Assembly (NCBI GenBank): GCA_964491265.1
Contig: CAZBFP010000001.1
Span: 248,001-312,000 of the forward strand
Direction of reading: 5' to 3'
DNA length: 64,000 bases
From: JBBAGC01 sp964491265
Lineage (GTDB): Bacteria; Spirochaetota; UBA4802; UBA5550
How positions within the stretch are numbered: position 1 is the stretch's first letter; every line of letters starts with the position of its first letter. The notes under the pieces are model-generated. The model searched no databases, had not been told where the DNA came from, and saw nothing but the letters and a program-made list of their open reading frames with translations. Of the stretch, positions 17,340-26,969 are shown piece by piece. A program made the translations under genes and the position numbers.

Positions 17340-18351
17340 AGTTTTCCCTTTTCCATTTTTTAAATTCTTCTGAAAAATATCTTACCCTCGTTTTTTTAAA
17401 CTCCCTCAATGAATCGAGCACAAGGTAATCATCGATTCCGCTCCTCTCTGCAAGATCTTCAACAATACGCTTCAGTTCATCACCTGATCTTGCGTGAATC
17501 ATGGCAAAGAGCGGATATTCCCATTTACCGGGAAACAGTGTTCTTAAATATAAATGTGTTATTGCTTTATTTTCCCGGAAGATTTCCGGGTCAAAACCTG
17601 GGCCTGTTTTCCAGGCTGTCATAGCATTTGAGGTAAAGCCCGCTTCCCTGTGACGCAATACAGCAGCGTATCTTCTCATTACGCCGGTTTCAAGGAGCCT
17701 GCTGAAATTGCTGATTAAGTCACTTATTTCAATATCTATCTTATTATCTTCAATTAATTTCCGGAATGGATTTTTAACAATAGGGAGATCTTTCTGAAGA
17801 AGGAGTACACTTTTACGCATTCCTTCAGTCATTTCAATATTATTCTCCGCTCCCTCTTTTACCTGCGAATGGGGAAATCCGGAATCAGATACAGAGGTGC
17901 CAAGATCAAGGATTACACCGATCTTAAAAAGTTGTTCATTTCTTAAAACAAGGAAGTCATCAGCCCCGGACTTGCAAAAAAGCAGATCAACAGTTTTATC
18001 AAAGGCTTCGCTGCTCTCCTCAGCCAGGGTAAACCATATATTATAGCTATGTTTTCTTAGATAGTTGTGGCTTACACCTGGATGGGAATTTATTACTGCA
18101 GCAGCCTTTTCTATATTTTCTTCCTTAACCTTAAAGGCCACCAGGCTTAAAGTATAGCCCAGAGATTTCCCTTCAAAGATACCGGAAATATTTCTTATTA
18201 TTTTTCTCTCTTTAAGGTCATGAATAATAGATAAAACTTTATCTTCTTCAATGCAGGCCTTTTCACCAGTATACCTGAAGGGCTCTTCAAGAGGAGGAAG
18301 GCCCTTCTGGAGAAGCTCCAGCACAGCTGACTCATCTGCAGTAAATTTCAT
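17332..18351 (-). CDS. Fused sirohaem decarboxylase AhbA-AhbB (Lrp/AsnC-like)
   Basis: 339 residues made of two halves, each with an Asn/Lrp-like helix-turn-helix and ferredoxin-like domain. Residues about 1-150 include IIRNISGIFEGKSLGY, AhbA-like; residues about 175-339 include MRRYAAVLRHREAGFTSNAM and HLYLR...FAMIH, AhbB-like. In most organisms these are two proteins of about 150-170 residues forming a heterodimer that removes two carboxyl groups from sirohaem. The fusion resembles NirDL of denitrifiers, but the AhbC/AhbD neighbours argue for haem. It lies 3 bases after ahbD. Confidence 0.88.
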   Translation of the reverse strand: MKFTADESAVLELLQKGLPPLEEPFRYTGEKACIEEDKVLSIIHDLKERKIIRNISGIFEGKSLGYTLSLVAFKVKEENIEKAAAVINSHPGVSHNYLRKHSYNIWFTLAEESSEAFDKTVDLLFCKSGADDFLVLRNEQLFKIGVILDLGTSVSDSGFPHSQVKEGAENNIEMTEGMRKSVLLLQKDLPIVKNPFRKLIEDNKIDIEISDLISNFSRLLETGVMRRYAAVLRHREAGFTSNAMTAWKTGPGFDPEIFRENKAITHLYLRTLFPGKWEYPLFAMIHARSGDELKRIVEDLAERSGIDDYLVLDSLREFKKTRVRYFSEEFKKWKRENYD

Positions 18352-18354
18352 TGA

Positions 18355-19413
18355 CTATCCCCTTTTAGCAGGGTTGTGAAGGCAGAAAGGTTCCTCCTGA
18401 AGATAATCGCCTGAAGCATAGTGTGCCCTGGCCCTGCATCCTCCGCAGACCCCCTTATACTCACAATCTCCGCATCTCCCTTTAAGTGTTTTAAAATCCC
18501 TTAAAGTGGCAAAGAGCTCTGAATTCTCCCATATCTCCGGGAAACTCTTCTCAATAACATTACCAGCAGAAAGCGGAAGATACCCGCAGGGCTGAACATC
18601 ACCCCTGTGCGAAATAAAGCATACCCCTGTACCGGCAAGACATCCCCTTGTAACAGCAGCCATACCATCAGATTCAAAGGTAAGTTTCCTCCCTTCAGAC
18701 TTTGCCTGCTGTCTAATAATCCTGTAATAATGGGGAGCACATGTTGCTTTAAATTCAAGGGGAACTGATTTTGACTTATCATAAAAATGGCTCAGTACCT
18801 CTTCATACTTCTCAGCAGAGATCATATCGCTTTCTGCAAGCTCAATTCCGCAGCCCACAGGGACAAGCATGAACATGTGGAGGGCAGCAGCACCCTCTTT
18901 TACTGCCACATCAAGTATATCATCTATCATATCCACGTTCCGTTTTGTAACAGTGGAGTTAAACTGAAATTCAACCCCCGCCTTTGCAAGGGAACGGGCT
19001 CCATTTATAGCACCATCAAAGGCACCTTCAACACCTCTGAAGCTGTCGTGAAACTCAGCGCTTTTACCATCTATTGAAATGCTGACCCTTGATATGCCGG
19101 CTTTTTTAATTTTTTCAGATACAGAATCGTCAATAAGGGTACCATTGCTGGCAAGGGCAACGCGCAGGCCTTTCCCTGCAGCATAGGAAGCTATGTCGTA
19201 TATATCATCGCGGTAAAGGGGCTCCCCCCCTGTAAGAACCAGTATGGGAGAATACTCAGATGCAATATCATCAATGACTTTGCAGATAGCAGTGAACTCA
19301 AGTTCACCGGAAAAATCTATATCATCAGCTTCTGCCCTGCAGTGAAGGCAGTTCAGATTACATCTTTTAGTAAGCTCCCAGAAGATAAGTCTGGGTATAT
19401 GTTTTTTCAGCAT
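18355..19413 (-). CDS. ahbD: Radical SAM haem synthase AhbD
   Basis: 352 residues. ELTKRCNLNCLHCRAEAD holds Cys18, Cys22 and Cys25 for the SAM cluster, followed by LVLTGGEPL. A second Cys set near the C-terminus (GRCGDCEYKGVCGGCRARAH) binds an auxiliary cluster. AhbD oxidatively decarboxylates the two propionates of Fe-coproporphyrin III to the vinyls of haem without oxygen. The start overlaps the hemA stop by 7 bases. Confidence 0.88.
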   Translation of the reverse strand: MLKKHIPRLIFWELTKRCNLNCLHCRAEADDIDFSGELEFTAICKVIDDIASEYSPILVLTGGEPLYRDDIYDIASYAAGKGLRVALASNGTLIDDSVSEKIKKAGISRVSISIDGKSAEFHDSFRGVEGAFDGAINGARSLAKAGVEFQFNSTVTKRNVDMIDDILDVAVKEGAAALHMFMLVPVGCGIELAESDMISAEKYEEVLSHFYDKSKSVPLEFKATCAPHYYRIIRQQAKSEGRKLTFESDGMAAVTRGCLAGTGVCFISHRGDVQPCGYLPLSAGNVIEKSFPEIWENSELFATLRDFKTLKGRCGDCEYKGVCGGCRARAHYASGDYLQEEPFCLHNPAKRG

Positions 19414-20750
19414 TTAGTAAAAAAATCCTCCAGGAATTTTGCGCTTTCACGCACTGAACTCTGCTCATGATCCTCTTCACAATTAGCAGCACCCTTCTTC
19501 AGATTTATAATAGGGTTGTGAAGAGTTTTCTTCATAATCCGGATTGTTAAATCTTCTATAAGTTTGAAGTCATCTTCAGAGAAATGTTTCAATTTTTTAC
19601 ATCTGGCTTTTTCGAGCTCCATCTTACGGATTTCATCAAATTTATTCTTTAACGCAGTAATTGAGGGAGTAATAGATAACTCATCATACCAGCATAAAAA
19701 TTCGGTAATATCCTCATCAATAATAATTTCCGCTTTCCCCATTTCGCTGAACCTGCTCTGTTTGTTTACATCCGCAATCTCTTTCAGGTTGTCAATATTA
19801 TGGAGATAAACATTTTCGATTTCACCAACAGAGGGCTCCACATTCCGGGGAACTGCTATATCGATTATAACAAGGGGTTTCCCCCCCCGCTCCATCATAA
19901 TCAGATCCATATCCCTCTGTGTAATTACATGATGTGGTGCTGTTACAGATGAAATAACAATATCAACATCGGTTAAAGCTTTATCAAGCTTTGCCAGAGG
20001 GATTATTTCAGCTTCAAAATTCATATCAAGGCATACCTTGCGGGCATTTTCAACAGTCCGGTTTGCCACGATGATCCGTGTAAGATTATCCTTAACAAGA
20101 TATTTTAAAATAAGCTCACCCATCTCACCTGCACCGACAAGAAGCACAGATCTCCCTGAAAAATCATTAAAAATATTTTTTGCCCTCTCCACAGCGATTG
20201 AGGCAATTGAAATGGGATTTTTGGAAATAAGTGTTTCGGTCTTAACCCTCTTTGCTGTTTTAAAGGCCCTGTGGAAAAGCCTGTTTAAAACAGAACCTGT
20301 AGCACCGCAATCAACAGCCCTGCTGAAGCACTCCTTTATCTGCCCTGTAATCTCATTCTCCCCCACTACCATTGAGTCGAGTGAGGCAGTAACATAAAGG
20401 AGATGCTTAACAACATCTGTGCCATGCCTGGTATATATTGAAGACATAAATTCATCGTGAGGGAGACGGGTATAGTATTCCATGAGCTTCTTGATTGTTT
20501 CTATAGCTGATTCGCAATCTTCAGCAGTCATATAGATTTCCACTCTGTTGCAGGTGGACACATATACAGCCTCATCAACCCCTGCTTCAATAAGCCTTTC
20601 ATAAAAGGCCGGAATCTGCGCCTGCGGAAAGGAAAGGAGTTCCCTTGTTTCAACAGGTGCTGTTTTATGACTCAGCCCCAGAAGCACCAGGTTCCCGAGT
20701 TTATTTTCCATGCCTGCATCAGAATTAATATTGCTCATAAATATATCCAT
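19407..20750 (-). CDS. hemA: Glutamyl-tRNA reductase
   Basis: 447 residues. LGLSHKTAPVETRE and STCNRVEIY (nucleophile Cys67) identify the catalytic domain, LLVGAGEMGEL the NADPH domain, followed by the helical dimerisation domain. It makes glutamate-1-semialdehyde from Glu-tRNA, the first step of tetrapyrrole synthesis. It heads the operon that ends in sirC, placing entry and exit of the pathway together; hemL, hemB, hemC and hemD are not here. Several in-frame ATGs (20750, 20738, 20711) make the exact start uncertain. Confidence 0.95.
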   Translation of the reverse strand: MDIFMSNINSDAGMENKLGNLVLLGLSHKTAPVETRELLSFPQAQIPAFYERLIEAGVDEAVYVSTCNRVEIYMTAEDCESAIETIKKLMEYYTRLPHDEFMSSIYTRHGTDVVKHLLYVTASLDSMVVGENEITGQIKECFSRAVDCGATGSVLNRLFHRAFKTAKRVKTETLISKNPISIASIAVERAKNIFNDFSGRSVLLVGAGEMGELILKYLVKDNLTRIIVANRTVENARKVCLDMNFEAEIIPLAKLDKALTDVDIVISSVTAPHHVITQRDMDLIMMERGGKPLVIIDIAVPRNVEPSVGEIENVYLHNIDNLKEIADVNKQSRFSEMGKAEIIIDEDITEFLCWYDELSITPSITALKNKFDEIRKMELEKARCKKLKHFSEDDFKLIEDLTIRIMKKTLHNPIINLKKGAANCEEDHEQSSVRESAKFLEDFFTKC

Positions 20751-21028
20751 ATTTTAATAAATTACCTTATCCATTCTTTATCATTCCCGCGAAGGGGGGA
20801 ATTTCATAAAATTAGTTTTGTCATATTCCGCCAGTGCAGCTGCCATGGCTCCCTGCAAACACGATATAGAAAATTCTTATTATTCACTTTTACTACAGCC
20901 AGAATAACAGTAAGTTAATAAACTGGTTAACTGATATAGAAAAATCTACCTGTTAATAATAAATAATAAACTGCACTTATTAATCAAGTAAAAAAGAGAA
21001 ATAATGATATATTGTAAAGCCGGGGGGA

Positions 21029-23290
21029 CTAATCCTTCCTGGAGTAACCGGCAGCTATACCTGCAGCCTTAAAAAGAGACATAACCACAATGAGCATAGC
21101 AAGAGAAAAAGTAATCCAGAACAGGCTATGCCCTGCAGCAGCCTGATAAAAGAGTACCGCAATAATCCATGCCATTACTGTCATATAAAGAGTCTGCGTA
21201 ACAGCCACAAAAGCGCCGGCTTCCCTGAACACTGCCCCCACTGTTGCAACACATGGGAAGTATATAAGAATAAAAAGGAGATAAGCGTATGCATTAATCC
21301 CGCTTTTAAAATGTTTTCTCATCATTTCAAAAATACCCGACCCGGAAGTTTCCGAAACCGCTGCCTCTTCACGATCAATTCCGAGAGGATCAGTAATTCC
21401 GCTGAATGCCCCGCCCAGATTTACAGGTATGGTCATAAATGCCTCCCTGATCTTTTCACCGGGGCTGCTCTCCTCCTCCTCATCCTCTATGCCGCTCTCC
21501 ATCTGGGAGTAAAGAGAATTTAAAGTCCCCACAATAGCCTCTTTTGCAAAGGGCCCGGAAAAAATCGACACCGCAGCAGGCCAGTTCCCCTCTTCAATAC
21601 CCATAGGCTCAAAAACCGGGACCATCCTTGCACCGATACTCGTAAGTACAGAATTTTCGCTGTTCTCATTCCCGAAGGATCCATCCTTCCCCAGAGAATT
21701 CATAAAGGAAAGTATTGTAACAGCAATAACAATTATTTTACCCGCACTTAGCATAAAGAGCTTAAGCCGCGACCAGGTATGAATTAGTATATGCTTTATT
21801 CTGGGGAAATTATAAGGGGGGAGCTCCATTACAAAATGTGAAGGCTCACCTGCAAATATCGTTTTTTTCATTAAAAATCCGGTAAAAACAGCAAGGGCAA
21901 TACCGGCAAGATAAAGAGACATAACAATCAATCCGGAATACTCCTGAAAAAAAGCTGCAGTAAAAAGAACATAAACCGACAGCCTTGCTCCGCATGACAT
22001 AAATGGAAGAATAAATATGGTCATTATTCTATCCTTATGCTCCTCCAGTGTTCTGGCTGCCATTACTGCGGGAACAGTGCAGCCGAAACCTATAATCATG
22101 GGAACAAAGGATTTCCCCGGAAGGCCTATGAGGCGCATAAAACGATCCATAACAAATGCAGCCCTTGCCATGTACCCTGAATCCTCAAGAATGGAGAGCA
22201 TAAAAAACATGGCAAAAATAATCGGAATAAACGCGGCAACAGCCTGTATCCCTGCGCCAACACCTGATGACAAAAGAGTTATAAGCCAGGCTGGAGAGTT
22301 AACAACTCCCAGCAGATATGCAGATCCATCTACAAAAATTACACCGGAAATGGTTTCAAAAAATTCTATAAAAGCCCCGCCGATTGAAAGTGTTACCCAG
22401 AAAACAGCATACATTACTGCAAGGAAAAGAGGAATACCCCCATATTTACTCAGTACTATTCTGTCTATTGAATCACTCACCTCTTTATTATCCGTTTTTT
22501 TCACAACAGATTTCCGTACAATCCCCTGAATAAAACCGTATCTGTAGTCAGCAATAATAATATCCGCTGACTCATTTAAAAGGGATTCCATGTTTTTTAT
22601 GGCCCCATCGATTTCATTCTCATCTATGCCGGTTTGTGCAGTTACGATCTTTCTTATCTTATGATCATTCTCAATAAGCCTCAAGGCAATCCATCTTTCA
22701 TCAGCACCAATAAGGCTGGTTAGTGGCGCAAGTCTCTCTTCCCAGCTCTCAATTACACTCTCCACTTCATTGGGATATTCAACCTTTCTTGAAGGTGTTT
22801 TACTATTACCGGCATATTTCAATATTTCCGATTTAAGCTTTTCAATATCCCCTTTTAAAATGGCAGATGAAGATATCACATCAACCCCAAGGAGTGATGA
22901 AAGCGCTTCAACATCTATTTTTTTATCCTGTTTTTCTGCCAAGTCTATCCTGTTAAGCACAACAATCATAGGAACTTTCATTTCTATAAGCTGTGTTGTG
23001 AGGTAAAGGTTTCTTTCAATGTTTGCAGCATCAATAATATTGACAACAAGATCAGCATCACCTTTAAGAAGATACTCTCGGGGAATCTCCTCCTCGCCGG
23101 AAAAGGCGGAAAGGGAATATATACCGGGGAGATCCACAATCTTTACATCCCCCCCCATAAATCCTTCCAGTTTTTCGACAGTAACACCAGGCCAGTTCCC
23201 GATTGTCTGGTTACCACCCGTAAGACCGTTAAAAATAGTTGATTTACCGCAATTAGGATTACCCGCAAGGGCGATTATTTTCTGTTTCAT
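21029..23290 (-). CDS. feoB: Ferrous iron transporter B
   Basis: 753 residues. The N-terminal G-protein domain has GNPNCGKST (P-loop), VDLPGIYSL and VVLNRIDL. The membrane half has the two conserved gate segments with Cys: GFGCTVPAVMAARTLE and PFMSCGARLSVYVLF. It imports Fe2+ at the inner membrane. It lies 97 bases after feoA on the same strand. An acidic stretch near the middle of the C-terminal half (EDEEEESSPGE) lies in a loop. Confidence 0.96.
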   Translation of the reverse strand: MKQKIIALAGNPNCGKSTIFNGLTGGNQTIGNWPGVTVEKLEGFMGGDVKIVDLPGIYSLSAFSGEEEIPREYLLKGDADLVVNIIDAANIERNLYLTTQLIEMKVPMIVVLNRIDLAEKQDKKIDVEALSSLLGVDVISSSAILKGDIEKLKSEILKYAGNSKTPSRKVEYPNEVESVIESWEERLAPLTSLIGADERWIALRLIENDHKIRKIVTAQTGIDENEIDGAIKNMESLLNESADIIIADYRYGFIQGIVRKSVVKKTDNKEVSDSIDRIVLSKYGGIPLFLAVMYAVFWVTLSIGGAFIEFFETISGVIFVDGSAYLLGVVNSPAWLITLLSSGVGAGIQAVAAFIPIIFAMFFMLSILEDSGYMARAAFVMDRFMRLIGLPGKSFVPMIIGFGCTVPAVMAARTLEEHKDRIMTIFILPFMSCGARLSVYVLFTAAFFQEYSGLIVMSLYLAGIALAVFTGFLMKKTIFAGEPSHFVMELPPYNFPRIKHILIHTWSRLKLFMLSAGKIIVIAVTILSFMNSLGKDGSFGNENSENSVLTSIGARMVPVFEPMGIEEGNWPAAVSIFSGPFAKEAIVGTLNSLYSQMESGIEDEEEESSPGEKIREAFMTIPVNLGGAFSGITDPLGIDREEAAVSETSGSGIFEMMRKHFKSGINAYAYLLFILIYFPCVATVGAVFREAGAFVAVTQTLYMTVMAWIIAVLFYQAAAGHSLFWITFSLAMLIVVMSLFKAAGIAAGYSRKD

Positions 23291-23387
23291 ATTAAATGCC
23301 GGTATTATAAATTACAGGATATGAGATAATTATAGTTACTATGTCGGCAAAGAGAAGCCTTTTTTGAAGAATGATGTGAAGCTGTTT

Positions 23388-23630
23388 TTAACGCACAATA
23401 ATTCTTTCCGCCATTGAATGACCGATTACAACCCGCGTATCATTGACCTTTACAATAACAGGACCATTTTTTTGTGAAGACAATACTTCAATTTCATGAC
23501 CGGGGAGTATACCCATACATAAAAGTTTCTCCTTAAACCGATCGCCGCCTGAAAGCTTCAGAACACGCACTCTGGTCCGGGGTTTTATATCTGTAAGATT
23601 TTTTTCTATAATCACATTAAGATGATTCAT
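23388..23630 (-). CDS. feoA: Ferrous iron transport protein A
   Basis: 80 residues from ATG 23630, chosen because AGGAGAG lies just upstream; a longer in-frame start at 23678 lies inside the likely promoter. It has the SH3-like FeoA core: VRVLKLSGGDRFKEKLLCMG, ILPGHEIEV and VIGHSMAERI. It is a small cytosolic partner of FeoB and lies immediately upstream of it. Confidence 0.92.
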   Translation of the reverse strand: MNHLNVIIEKNLTDIKPRTRVRVLKLSGGDRFKEKLLCMGILPGHEIEVLSSQKNGPVIVKVNDTRVVIGHSMAERIIVR

Positions 23631-23661
23631 ATAACTCTCCTGATAGCTACTATGAATAATA

Positions 23662-23706
23662 TTAGCCATTACTAACATAAAATAACTATATCCTCATAAT
23701 TGTCAA
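23662..23706 (-). promoter_or_regulatory. Probable feoAB promoter with DtxR-like operator
   Basis: On the minus strand a TTGACA (23706-23701) is 16 bases from TATTTT (23684-23679). Just downstream lies TTAGTAATGGCTAA (23675-23662), an inverted repeat of TTAG/CTAA spanning the expected transcription start. DtxR/IdeR/MntR-type metalloregulators use TTAG...CTAA-type sites, so iron-dependent repression is a reasonable guess. Fur cannot be excluded. Confidence 0.45.
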
Positions 23707-23926
23707 GATAATAATCAAATTTTTTATATAGAATAACAGTATTTATTCCTGAACTTATTATTGTTTAAAAATACTCTATTATCCTGAATAGATCAGAAAA
23801 GTATATTTGATGTAATCATTTTATCACATCAAACATCTCTCTTAAACTTGAACATGACAATATTTTATACTTGAATATATTCACCGCCTGGTGTATATGT
23901 TCATAAAAATTAACAAGAGGTTTTAC

Positions 23927-24283
23927 ATGGCAGCAGGTCTGATAGTTGATGATTCAAAATTTATGAGAAGAATAATTGCAGATATACTTGTTTCAGGCGG
24001 TCACACAATAATTGGTGAGGCTGATAACGGCCAGGATGGGGTTGACCTTTACAGCGAATTAAAGCCCGATTTTGTTACTATGGATATCACCATGGGTGGG
24101 AAAGACGGGATTAACGCGGTTAAAGAAATTAAAACCAAGTTCCCCGGGTCAAAGATTATTGTTGTAAGCGCCCTTAATGAAAATACAATAAAGATGAATG
24201 ATGAAGAGATAAATGCAGATGCATATATTACCAAGCCATTTGACAGCGAAACATTACTTAAACTTGTTGAGAAAATAATTTAA
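23927..24283 (+). CDS. Single-domain response regulator (CheY-like)
   Basis: 118 residues from ATG 23927 (AAGAGG upstream); a GTG at 23891 would add 12 unlikely residues. Receiver residues are all present: Asp8 and Asp9, phosphoacceptor Asp53 in VTMDITMGGKDG, Ser81 and Lys103. There is no output domain. It is followed after 5 bases by a cyclic-nucleotide-binding protein, so the two probably work in one signalling unit. Confidence 0.92.
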   Translation: MAAGLIVDDSKFMRRIIADILVSGGHTIIGEADNGQDGVDLYSELKPDFVTMDITMGGKDGINAVKEIKTKFPGSKIIVVSALNENTIKMNDEEINADAYITKPFDSETLLKLVEKII

Positions 24284-24288
24284 AAAAA

Positions 24289-25353
24289 ATGTCCGGCGAA
24301 TTTATAAAATTATACACAGTTAATGCTCCCCCTGAAAACGCATATTTCCTTCGGAATGGGAACGTTTATTTTTACGCTTCAAATATGGATAAATATTCTG
24401 TAAAAGGAAACAACCTGATTATCGGCTCAACTGAAATTATTCTCACCCATATGCTTTCCATGCAGACAGAGCGTATGGAAACTGCAGTCAGTACAGGGGA
24501 AAGTTCGATAAAAAAAATATCTGTAAAAAAATTTCTGGAAGGGATGAAGTCTTTCCCCTTTTTAATGAACACCTCAATTGTTCTTGCAAAGCAGGTACTT
24601 CTTACAAACCGGATTATCAATAAAAATATAGATCAGCTTGAAGGGGTTGAAAAAATAATCAGAGATCTTGCCATTACATATTACAAGGCGGTAAACGCTG
24701 TAAATATGGAATATGACAAAAGAAAACTCCCCTGGCTTAATGATATTCTGAAAAAGCATCTCACAACCCTTACTTTTAAACGGGGTGAAGCCTTCTGCAA
24801 ATCGCAGCAGTCTATAACCGTTGAAACATCGCATCACCTTTCAGACAGCATGGTGGAATATCCCAGAGGTTCAATTATCTGCAGCGAAGGTACCAGCGGT
24901 GAGGAGATGTATATTCTTCAGGCCGGGTCAATAGATGTGGAAATTAAAGGGAACAAGGTTGCCACAATCGACCAGCCGGGAACAGTCTTCGGGGAGATGG
25001 CTCTCCTGCTGAACGAGACAAGAACTGCTACATTGAGAGCTAATAATAATACAGTTATTACAGTAATACAGAAAAAAATGCTTAAACAGATCTGTGAGAA
25101 AGATGGAGATTTATTAAAAAATGTGGCTGTCTCTCTTGCAAGAAGGCATTATTTCAATTTAATTAAAATAAATACTGTTAATAAAGCCCTTATTGAAAGA
25201 GATCTCAATAATACATCATGTGAAGGTGAAAATAAACCGGGCCAGATAGACAAAATCAGAATAGACCTGGGGAAACTGAAAAATGAAATAAGCGAAGCTG
25301 CATACAAAAAAAATGCTGATTTCCTGGACCCTATAGTAGATTTGATAAAATAG
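24289..25353 (+). CDS. Tandem cyclic-nucleotide-binding-domain protein
   Basis: 354 residues. Residues about 190-310 form a clear cNMP-binding beta-roll: YPRGSIICSEGTSGEEMYIL, then PGTVFGEMALLLNETRTATL with the phosphate-cassette FGEMALL and the Arg of RTATL. Residues about 10-115 look like a degenerate second copy without the cassette (NGNVYFYASN...NNLIIGSTEI). No DNA-binding helix-turn-helix is evident, so it is probably a signalling or scaffold protein rather than a Crp-type activator. It may be cotranscribed with the CheY-like gene. Confidence 0.82.
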   Translation: MSGEFIKLYTVNAPPENAYFLRNGNVYFYASNMDKYSVKGNNLIIGSTEIILTHMLSMQTERMETAVSTGESSIKKISVKKFLEGMKSFPFLMNTSIVLAKQVLLTNRIINKNIDQLEGVEKIIRDLAITYYKAVNAVNMEYDKRKLPWLNDILKKHLTTLTFKRGEAFCKSQQSITVETSHHLSDSMVEYPRGSIICSEGTSGEEMYILQAGSIDVEIKGNKVATIDQPGTVFGEMALLLNETRTATLRANNNTVITVIQKKMLKQICEKDGDLLKNVAVSLARRHYFNLIKINTVNKALIERDLNNTSCEGENKPGQIDKIRIDLGKLKNEISEAAYKKNADFLDPIVDLIK

Positions 25354-25854
25354 CTATTTCAGGGTTTTAAGCCAGCTCAATTCAGCTTTAAGATGATGCT
25401 CAAGATAAGTAAGTATATGCCTGTATGAATTCCCTTCTGGAGCTGTTTTTTCAATCTTCTCCTTAATCCCTTCCATCTTCTCTTTTATCAGTGAAGTACG
25501 CTCTTCAAGGAACTGCTCTTTCTGCTCATCTGAGAGAAAATCGAAAAACATAAGAACAATATCAACATCAAAATGAATAAAGTTGCTGTCAAAATACTGT
25601 TTTAACAGTTTCTTATAATGCTTTTTGCCTGCAGGAAGAATTTCATAAACATATCTTTCCGGGTTGCCGCTCTCCTTTTCAGTGCCTACTCTTTTCACCC
25701 AGCCGTTTTCCACAGATTTTTTTATAGCATAATAAATTGAACCGAATTTAATATCAACATAATCCTCAAGACGTTCAACTATCTTTTTCTTGATTTCATA
25801 GCCGTAAAGATTCCCTTCCATTAAAAGTCCCAGAATTGTAATTTCGATTTTCAT
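25354..25854 (-). CDS. PadR-family transcriptional regulator
   Basis: 166 residues. The N-terminal winged helix ITILGLLMEGNLYGYEIKKK then KFGSIYYAIKKSVENGWV and RYVYEILPAG is the PadR signature. The C-terminal part is helical and probably dimerises. It ends exactly where the convergent cNMP-binding gene ends. The target is unknown; PadR genes often control a neighbouring transporter, and none is adjacent here. Confidence 0.9.
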   Translation of the reverse strand: MKIEITILGLLMEGNLYGYEIKKKIVERLEDYVDIKFGSIYYAIKKSVENGWVKRVGTEKESGNPERYVYEILPAGKKHYKKLLKQYFDSNFIHFDVDIVLMFFDFLSDEQKEQFLEERTSLIKEKMEGIKEKIEKTAPEGNSYRHILTYLEHHLKAELSWLKTLK

Positions 25855-25986
25855 TGCTGACTCCTGAAATTTACTCTTTTTTTTAAATCAGATAGCTTAC
25901 CTGATTTCTATTATATAATAACTATTTTATTAAAAATAAAAAAATTTTTAATAATCATTCGATTTATTTAAAATTATCCTTTATAT

Positions 25987-26107
25987 TCAGTGTTAATTCC
26001 TTAACTTTTTTTTGGAATAAAATGCTCTATTATCCCCGCCGCCATAGGCGGCGGGGATATGGAAAACATCATTATTACACTAAAAAATATCTTTAGGAAT
26101 AATTACT
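25987..26107 (+). repeat. R2 dispersed palindromic repeat, copy c (complete)
   Basis: The intact 121-bp form: left arm TCAGTGTTAATTCCTTAAC...AAATGCTCTATTATC, central palindrome CCCCGCCGCCATAGGCGGCG, right arm GATATGGAAAACATCATTAT...AGGAATAATTACT. The two arms are imperfect inverted repeats of each other (AGTGTTAATTCCTTAA against AGTAATTATTCCTAAA). The rest of the 515-bp gap 25855-26369 is AT-rich with no gene seen. Confidence 0.85.
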
Positions 26108-26369
26108 ACTTTATATTAAATATTTTACATTAAAAACAGACAAAAAGCAATAACATTTCAACATTTAATCAAAAAAATATACATTTTAAAACATTTTTTT
26201 TAAAATAATCAATTATTCTACATCTATAATTTTCCAAATTAACTACTCAGGACAAGAACAGCTTCTCTCTCCTGAGTCTTAATAATAATATATATTCGTA
26301 TAAATATTTTCTGGACAATTTTCTCTATTCTATTATTATAACAGAATAGTCAGATCAGGAGTGTTTTTA

Positions 26370-26969
26370 ATGAAACCTGCAAAATTTATTAAAAGAATCC
26401 AGAAAGGGGAGGAGCTCACAATTGCTGCCATCGGTGATTCTTTTACCTACGGGTGGGGTGTAAGCAAAGGGTATCTCTGCAGCCTTAGAGAGATGATTTC
26501 TGACAAATACCCCGGTGCAAAAATCAACCTGATAAACGGCGGAAGTCCCGGCGATACAGCAAAAGGGGGAGTTTACCGTGTGTGGCAGGATGTAATCCGG
26601 CATAACCCTGATCTTGTAATAATACAATTCGGCCTGAATGATCTCTACTCCGGATTTGATACTGAAGAATTCTACCAGAATCTTTCAAGAATAGTAAAAG
26701 AAATACGTGAGAAAACGGAATCAGAAATTATTCTGGTTACCTCAACAACCGTTGAAGACAGGGAACAGAATAAAATTATTTATACTTTTTATGATAAAAT
26801 AGTTCAATGCGGAAAAGAATTCAAAGTGCCTGTAGTTAAAGTTCACGAATATTGGGAAAAAAGGATCGCCATGGGCTCAAGCTTCCCGTTCCTGGTACAG
26901 AATGACGGGATCCACCCCAATGAGGCGGGACATCTGATTATGGCTGAAGCAATTATGGAACTTTTTTAA
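26370..26969 (+). CDS. SGNH/GDSL-family hydrolase
   Basis: 199 residues from ATG 26370, with AGGAG eight bases upstream. Blocks: AAIGDSFTYGWG with Ser24, GGSPGDTAKGG, FGLNDLY, and DGIHPNEAGH with the Asp/His pair. It resembles the lysophospholipase L1/rhamnogalacturonan acetylesterase branch. No signal peptide. It is distinct from the other SGNH protein at 13473 and stands alone, overlapping the convergent membrane-protein gene by 4 bases. Confidence 0.87.
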   Translation: MKPAKFIKRIQKGEELTIAAIGDSFTYGWGVSKGYLCSLREMISDKYPGAKINLINGGSPGDTAKGGVYRVWQDVIRHNPDLVIIQFGLNDLYSGFDTEEFYQNLSRIVKEIREKTESEIILVTSTTVEDREQNKIIYTFYDKIVQCGKEFKVPVVKVHEYWEKRIAMGSSFPFLVQNDGIHPNEAGHLIMAEAIMELF

